DNA of 35,925 nt from Treponema sp. (GTDB taxonomy: Bacteria; Spirochaetota; Spirochaetia; Treponematales; Breznakiellaceae). Within the stretch, counting starts at the first letter, position 1, and every line of letters starts with the position of its first letter. The translations under genes were made by a program, and so were the position numbers. Below the pieces are notes generated by a model, which was not told the DNA's origin, ran no database searches, and saw only the letters and a list, made by a program, of their open reading frames with translations. Location of the stretch: contig JAIRXH010000034.1 of NCBI GenBank assembly GCA_031268385.1, positions 1 through 35,925 on the forward strand, written 5' to 3'. Shown here piece after piece: positions 32,402 through 35,925 of the stretch.

Positions 32402-32430
32402 ATTGTAGCTTATATATCACATATTGTCAA
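32402..32430 (-). promoter_or_regulatory. Sigma-70 promoter and operator of the toxin-antitoxin operon
   Basis: Minus strand: TTGACA (32425-32430, perfect), a 17-base spacer, TACAAT (32402-32407, five of six), then six bases to the toxin ATG. The message would start at the ATG. A perfect 10-bp palindrome TACAATTGTA (32398-32407) overlaps the -10 box and is a candidate autorepression site. Confidence 0.7.
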
Positions 32431-32525
32431 ACAGTATTTTTCGAGAAAAAACGTGGTTGCAGTTTTTCCCCAAGTTGTTCCGGTTACTTTTTTGGCATCA
32501 TTGCGTCTGGGCATACTGAAAGGTT

Positions 32526-32599
<74 letters not shown>

Positions 32600-32640
32600 G
32601 ACAGGATCCAACAATAGTCTGAAACCGTCCCCTTGTCAAG

Positions 32641-32769
32641 GGCCGAAAGCAAAGCTGCGCTTCGCCTTCGGCTGGGGAGTTTTCGCGGTGCGAAAACTCC
32701 ATGGGCCGCGCGAGGGGCCGAAGAACCACAAAACTCCATTCCTTTCGGTAACATTTCGAAATGAGGCAT
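32641..32769 (-). repeat. Family B repeat, full-length copy (B3)
   Basis: The reverse complement of this stretch is nearly identical to 3751-3880: it starts at ATGCCTCATTTCGAAATG and ends with the GGAGTTTTCGC hairpin plus a GGCGAAGCGC..CTTTGC stem. It fills the gap between tRNA-Arg and the dinG-like gene. Confidence 0.9.
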
Positions 32770-32851
32770 TTCGGGGCCGAACACGCCTGCGGCATGTTTG
32801 GCTCTCGCCTTTTTTTCCGCGCCGTAGTATGCTCCACGGGGGGAAGGCGGG

Positions 32852-35425
32852 GTGCGGGCGGACAGTCGGTTTACGGAGGCATGCGGCGCGGAACTCAGGG
32901 CTGAAATAAGCGCCTCGGGGGGAAACGAGGTTTTCGCCCTGGGATGGACAGACGGCGCGGGACGTGTGGAGAGGATCAGGGTGCTTGCCCGTGGAAACGG
33001 GGGCGCGGTTCCCGCGGTATGGCGGTGGACGGAGGGGGCGGAAGGTGGAAAATCTCCGCCGGGACCCGCCGGCAGGGAAGATCACGGTCCGGCCCCGTCC
33101 GCCGGTGAAAATTCCCCGCCTGATGTCTTTATTCACAACCACCCTTCAGGCTTTCTGACGCCCAGCGATAACGATCTCCGCATAGCATGCAGGGCCGCCG
33201 AGGAAGGGACCGGCGCCTACATCACCGACAACGAGGTTGAAAAGGTCTACGTGGTGGCCGAACCCGTGCGGCGGAAAAAGATCAGGGCGCTGGACGCGGA
33301 CGAGATCTGCGCGGCGCTTGAAGAGGGCGGAAGCGTCGCCCGCGGTCTGCCGTCCTGGGAGCCCAGGAAATCCCAGCTTGATCTTGTGCGGCTTGTCATA
33401 CGGGGCTTTAACGAGGACGCCCTGGTCGCCGCCGAGGCGGGAACGGGGGTGGGAAAATCTTTCGCCTATCTTCTTCCCGCGGTGCATTACGCGCTTGCAA
33501 ACGGTGAACGTATCGTCATCTCGACCGCCACCATCAACCTTCAGCAGCAGCTTTTTGAAAAGGACATTCCCCTTGTGGCGCTTTCGGCGGGCCGGAAGAT
33601 CAAGGCTGTGCTCATGAAAGGGCGGGGCAATTACCTGTGCCGCCGTCGCCTTGAAGACGCCCTCGGGGAGCCCGATCTGCGCGACGAACATAACGATGAA
33701 CTGCGGCGCCTCGCGCTCTGGGCCGAAACGGCCAGGACGGGCAGCCGTTCCGATCTTTCCTTTGTTCCCGCCGGGGAAGTCTGGTCCAGGATCTGTTCCG
33801 AGGCGGATCTCTGCATGGGGATGCGCTGTCCCATGCGGGAACGCTGCTTTGTCCTTTCCCTCAGAAAAGAAGCCGCCGACGCGAAGCTGCTTGTGGTCAA
33901 TCACCACCTCCTCTTTGCCGACCTTGCCGCGCGGCGTGAAGGGGCCGGTTACGAGGGGACGGTGGTTCTGCCTCCCTACACGCGGATAATCATTGACGAG
34001 GCCCACACCATCGAAGACGCGGCGACTTCTTTTTTTTCAAAGGAATTCAGCCGCCTGGGAATTTTCCGCCAGTTGGGGCGGCTTTACCGCAGGCGGCGGG
34101 CGAACCAGCGGGGGCTTCTGGTGCGGCTCGCCTCCCTGGCAAACAGGGATCCCGCAGGCGACAGGCTCGACCAGGCGGCCGCTCTGATTGAAAAGATACG
34201 TACCGCGGCGGATTCTCTTGACCAGGCGGGGCTTCTCCTTTGCGGCGAGGGAACAGGCCCTGGATTTCAGGGGACCTTCCGCCTCACGCCCGGACGGGAA
34301 GACGCCTTCCGTCCCCTCTTTTCCCATTTCGCATCGCTTCGCAAACATATCGGCGCGCTGGGGGATATGATACGGACCGTACTTGAGGAATGTGAGGATC
34401 TTGATGAACAGAACGAGGGACTTGAAAGCTGCGTATGGGAGATAAAGACGGCGCTGAGAAGGCTCGATGAAGTCGGGGGAATATGTTCCTCCTTTATCGC
34501 CTACCGTGAAAAGCCGGAAGAAGTCATGTGGCTGGAACCGCGCCAGGGCCGGGGCGATTCCGGGGATTCCGGCAATCCCTGGATCACCTATACGGTTACC
34601 CCGGTAGACATTGCCCCCGCGCTGGAAGAGGCGCTGTTCAGGCCGAACAAAAGCGTCGTCTGCACCTCCGCGACCCTCGCACTGGACGGCTCCTTCGATT
34701 ACTGGGCGGGCCGCTGTGGTCTCAGCCTGGCCGGAAACAGGGGGTACCTTTCGGGATGTTTTCCCTCGCCCTTTCCCTACCATGTTTCAACGCTCCTTGC
34801 CGTTCCGTCCGACGCGCCGCTGCCGGAAGAACCGGGATACCAGAGCTTTGTCGACAGGGCCGTTACGCGCCTCGTGGCGGCGGCCGGAGGCTCCGCCCTG
34901 GCGCTCTTTACCTCCTACCAGTCCCTGCGGAGCGCCTGGGAGGCCGCCGCCGGCGAACTGGGGAATCTGGGGATACGGTGCCTCAAACAGGGGGACGACG
35001 ACCGTTCCCGCCTCCTTTCGAATTTTCTTGAGGACAGGACCAGCGTTCTTTTTGCCACCGATTCATTCTGGCAGGGCGTCGACGCGCCCGGCGACACCCT
35101 GCGCCTGGTGATCCTCTGCCGGCTTCCCTTCAGAACCCCAAGCGAGCCTGTATTCGAGGCGCGCGGGGAGGCCCTTGAAAAAAAGGGGAGGAATGCCTTT
35201 ATGGAGCTTTCGCTTCCCGAATCGGTAATGAAATTCAAGCAGGGTTTCGGCCGCCTCATGCGGCGTTCAAGCGACCGCGGCGTGGTGGCGGTTCTGGACG
35301 GCAGGATCCTGAGGAAACGTTACGGCGAAATATTCATCCGGTCGCTGCCCGAAACAAAACAGCATTTCGGGGAATTTGAATCGGTGCTGCAAAAAACCGA
35401 ATCGTTCCTCTTTGACAAAAATTGA
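32852..35425 (+). CDS. DinG-type iron-sulfur DNA helicase with N-terminal JAMM/RadC-like domain
   Basis: An 857-residue protein combining two parts. Residues 1-140 contain a metal-binding JAMM motif: Glu26 and HNHPSGFLTPSDND (His95, His97, Ser105, Asp108), as in RadC/JAB proteins. Residues 165-857 are an XPD/DinG superfamily 2 helicase: Walker A EAGTGVGKS (195-203), Cys263, Cys315, Cys321, Cys326 and Cys332 providing the ligands for a 4Fe-4S cluster, DEAH box (382-385), and near the end SFWQGVDAPGD and QGFGRLMRR (motif VI). The start is a GTG with GGGGGAAGG upstream. It would unwind branched or RNA-containing structures; the role of the added domain is unknown. A standalone DinG is the alternative family call. 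Confidence 0.9.
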   Translation: MRADSRFTEACGAELRAEISASGGNEVFALGWTDGAGRVERIRVLARGNGGAVPAVWRWTEGAEGGKSPPGPAGREDHGPAPSAGENSPPDVFIHNHPSGFLTPSDNDLRIACRAAEEGTGAYITDNEVEKVYVVAEPVRRKKIRALDADEICAALEEGGSVARGLPSWEPRKSQLDLVRLVIRGFNEDALVAAEAGTGVGKSFAYLLPAVHYALANGERIVISTATINLQQQLFEKDIPLVALSAGRKIKAVLMKGRGNYLCRRRLEDALGEPDLRDEHNDELRRLALWAETARTGSRSDLSFVPAGEVWSRICSEADLCMGMRCPMRERCFVLSLRKEAADAKLLVVNHHLLFADLAARREGAGYEGTVVLPPYTRIIIDEAHTIEDAATSFFSKEFSRLGIFRQLGRLYRRRRANQRGLLVRLASLANRDPAGDRLDQAAALIEKIRTAADSLDQAGLLLCGEGTGPGFQGTFRLTPGREDAFRPLFSHFASLRKHIGALGDMIRTVLEECEDLDEQNEGLESCVWEIKTALRRLDEVGGICSSFIAYREKPEEVMWLEPRQGRGDSGDSGNPWITYTVTPVDIAPALEEALFRPNKSVVCTSATLALDGSFDYWAGRCGLSLAGNRGYLSGCFPSPFPYHVSTLLAVPSDAPLPEEPGYQSFVDRAVTRLVAAAGGSALALFTSYQSLRSAWEAAAGELGNLGIRCLKQGDDDRSRLLSNFLEDRTSVLFATDSFWQGVDAPGDTLRLVILCRLPFRTPSEPVFEARGEALEKKGRNAFMELSLPESVMKFKQGFGRLMRRSSDRGVVAVLDGRILRKRYGEIFIRSLPETKQHFGEFESVLQKTESFLFDKN

Positions 35426-35428
35426 AAA

Positions 35429-35463
35429 AGCCTCCGGCGCGCACTAGAATGAAAGCGGAGGCT
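35429..35463 (+). promoter_or_regulatory. Hairpin hiding the Shine-Dalgarno site of the following gene
   Basis: AGCCTCCG (35429-35436) pairs perfectly with CGGAGGCT (35456-35463). The GGAGG of the next gene lies wholly in the right arm, seven bases before the ATG. It could lower translation until melted, or serve as a weak terminator of the helicase gene. Confidence 0.5.
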
Positions 35464-35467
35464 GTTT

Positions 35468-35836
35468 ATGAAAAAAAAACTGCTTGCCTTCGTCTTTGTT
35501 CTTTTTTCAATCCCGCTTTTCGCCCAGATGAGAAACGGGGCAAACGCCGCGCTGGTATCCTGGACAAAGGACGGCGCCGAAACCGGCATGACCGACAAGG
35601 TAACGAACGCCGTCATTCAGCTTGACGGCAACAACGTGCAGTACACCCTGCAGGTAAGGGGCGAGGACCCCGTTGTGTTCAAGTTCAACCGTCTTACCAA
35701 ACGCCTGCATGTGGAAAGATCGGGCAAACTGGTATTAAGTACGCTCGCCGGCTACGCCGAATCCGGCTCCAATTCCAACCTGTCGTACACGGACGAAAAC
35801 AACGCGGCCCACGTCCTCAAATTCAGGCGGAAGTAG
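35468..35836 (+). CDS. Small secreted protein of unknown function
   Basis: A 122-residue protein with a clear signal peptide (MKKKLLAFVFVLFSIPLFA, cleaved before QMRNG). The mature 100 residues are beta-rich with repeated Asn/Ser/Gly and end in a basic FRRK; no cysteine or known motif is visible. It likely lies in the periplasm or is secreted. The ATG follows GGAGG by six bases, but that site is in a hairpin. The remaining 89 bases of the window contain only GC-rich sequence with short inverted repeats. Confidence 0.75.
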   Translation: MKKKLLAFVFVLFSIPLFAQMRNGANAALVSWTKDGAETGMTDKVTNAVIQLDGNNVQYTLQVRGEDPVVFKFNRLTKRLHVERSGKLVLSTLAGYAESGSNSNLSYTDENNAAHVLKFRRK

Positions 35837-35925
35837 CGGCGGAAACGGGTGCGGCAGGCCGCGTTACCCGTCCGCACGCCCCGGACAAAGGGCCGGTACG
35901 GTTAAAAACCCCGGACGGGGAGGAC

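Overview
The window reads as a chromosomal segment of a GC-rich diderm spirochaete, most likely Treponema-like. The evidence is the gene order rpsB-tsf-frr-uppS-cdsA-dxr-rseP, the cluster rpsF-ssb-rpsR-(DUF2232)-rplI-dnaB, several lipoproteins with loose spirochaetal lipoboxes, a probable outer-membrane barrel protein, and tailed ribosomal proteins L9 and S2. The species call is inference from synteny and protein character; no 16S rRNA gene is present. No IS element, CRISPR array or prophage was seen.

Layout. Bases 1-7528 hold a tightly overlapping run: lipoprotein, nnr, membrane protein; then a small membrane protein, a NUDIX hydrolase, a divergent barrel protein, an SH3-like lipoprotein and a DUF445 protein. 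Bases 7705-11302 are a minus-strand block (an unknown gene, rsmD, a small protein, a TPR protein, rlmN), with several genes acting on rRNA. Bases 11466-15833 are the plus-strand ribosomal/replication cluster, in which the DUF2232 membrane gene between rpsR and rplI is broken. A ComFB-like gene follows and overlaps tail to tail with a secreted propeller protein. Bases 18214-26386 are minus strand: a CpXC protein, then the translation / isoprenoid / phospholipid / membrane-protease operon from rpsB to rseP, preceded by maf.

From about 26400 the sequence becomes accessory. It holds a 263-bp nested palindrome, a hemerythrin, an AT-rich control region with a degraded lipoprotein gene, a sugar ABC transporter (binding protein plus two permeases, no ATPase), a DUF262 remnant, a RelE-like/HigA-like toxin-antitoxin pair and tRNA-Arg(CCG). 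The window closes with a large DinG-type helicase carrying an N-terminal JAMM/RadC-like domain, and a small secreted protein.

The strongest unexplained signals are two interspersed palindromic repeat families. Family A (5 copies) always sits at a gene 3' end and in three cases contains the stop codon. Family B (3 copies) is a double-hairpin element. A second signal is a recurrent promoter layout that places the -10 box exactly six bases before the ATG, predicting leaderless mRNAs for several genes that lack a Shine-Dalgarno site.
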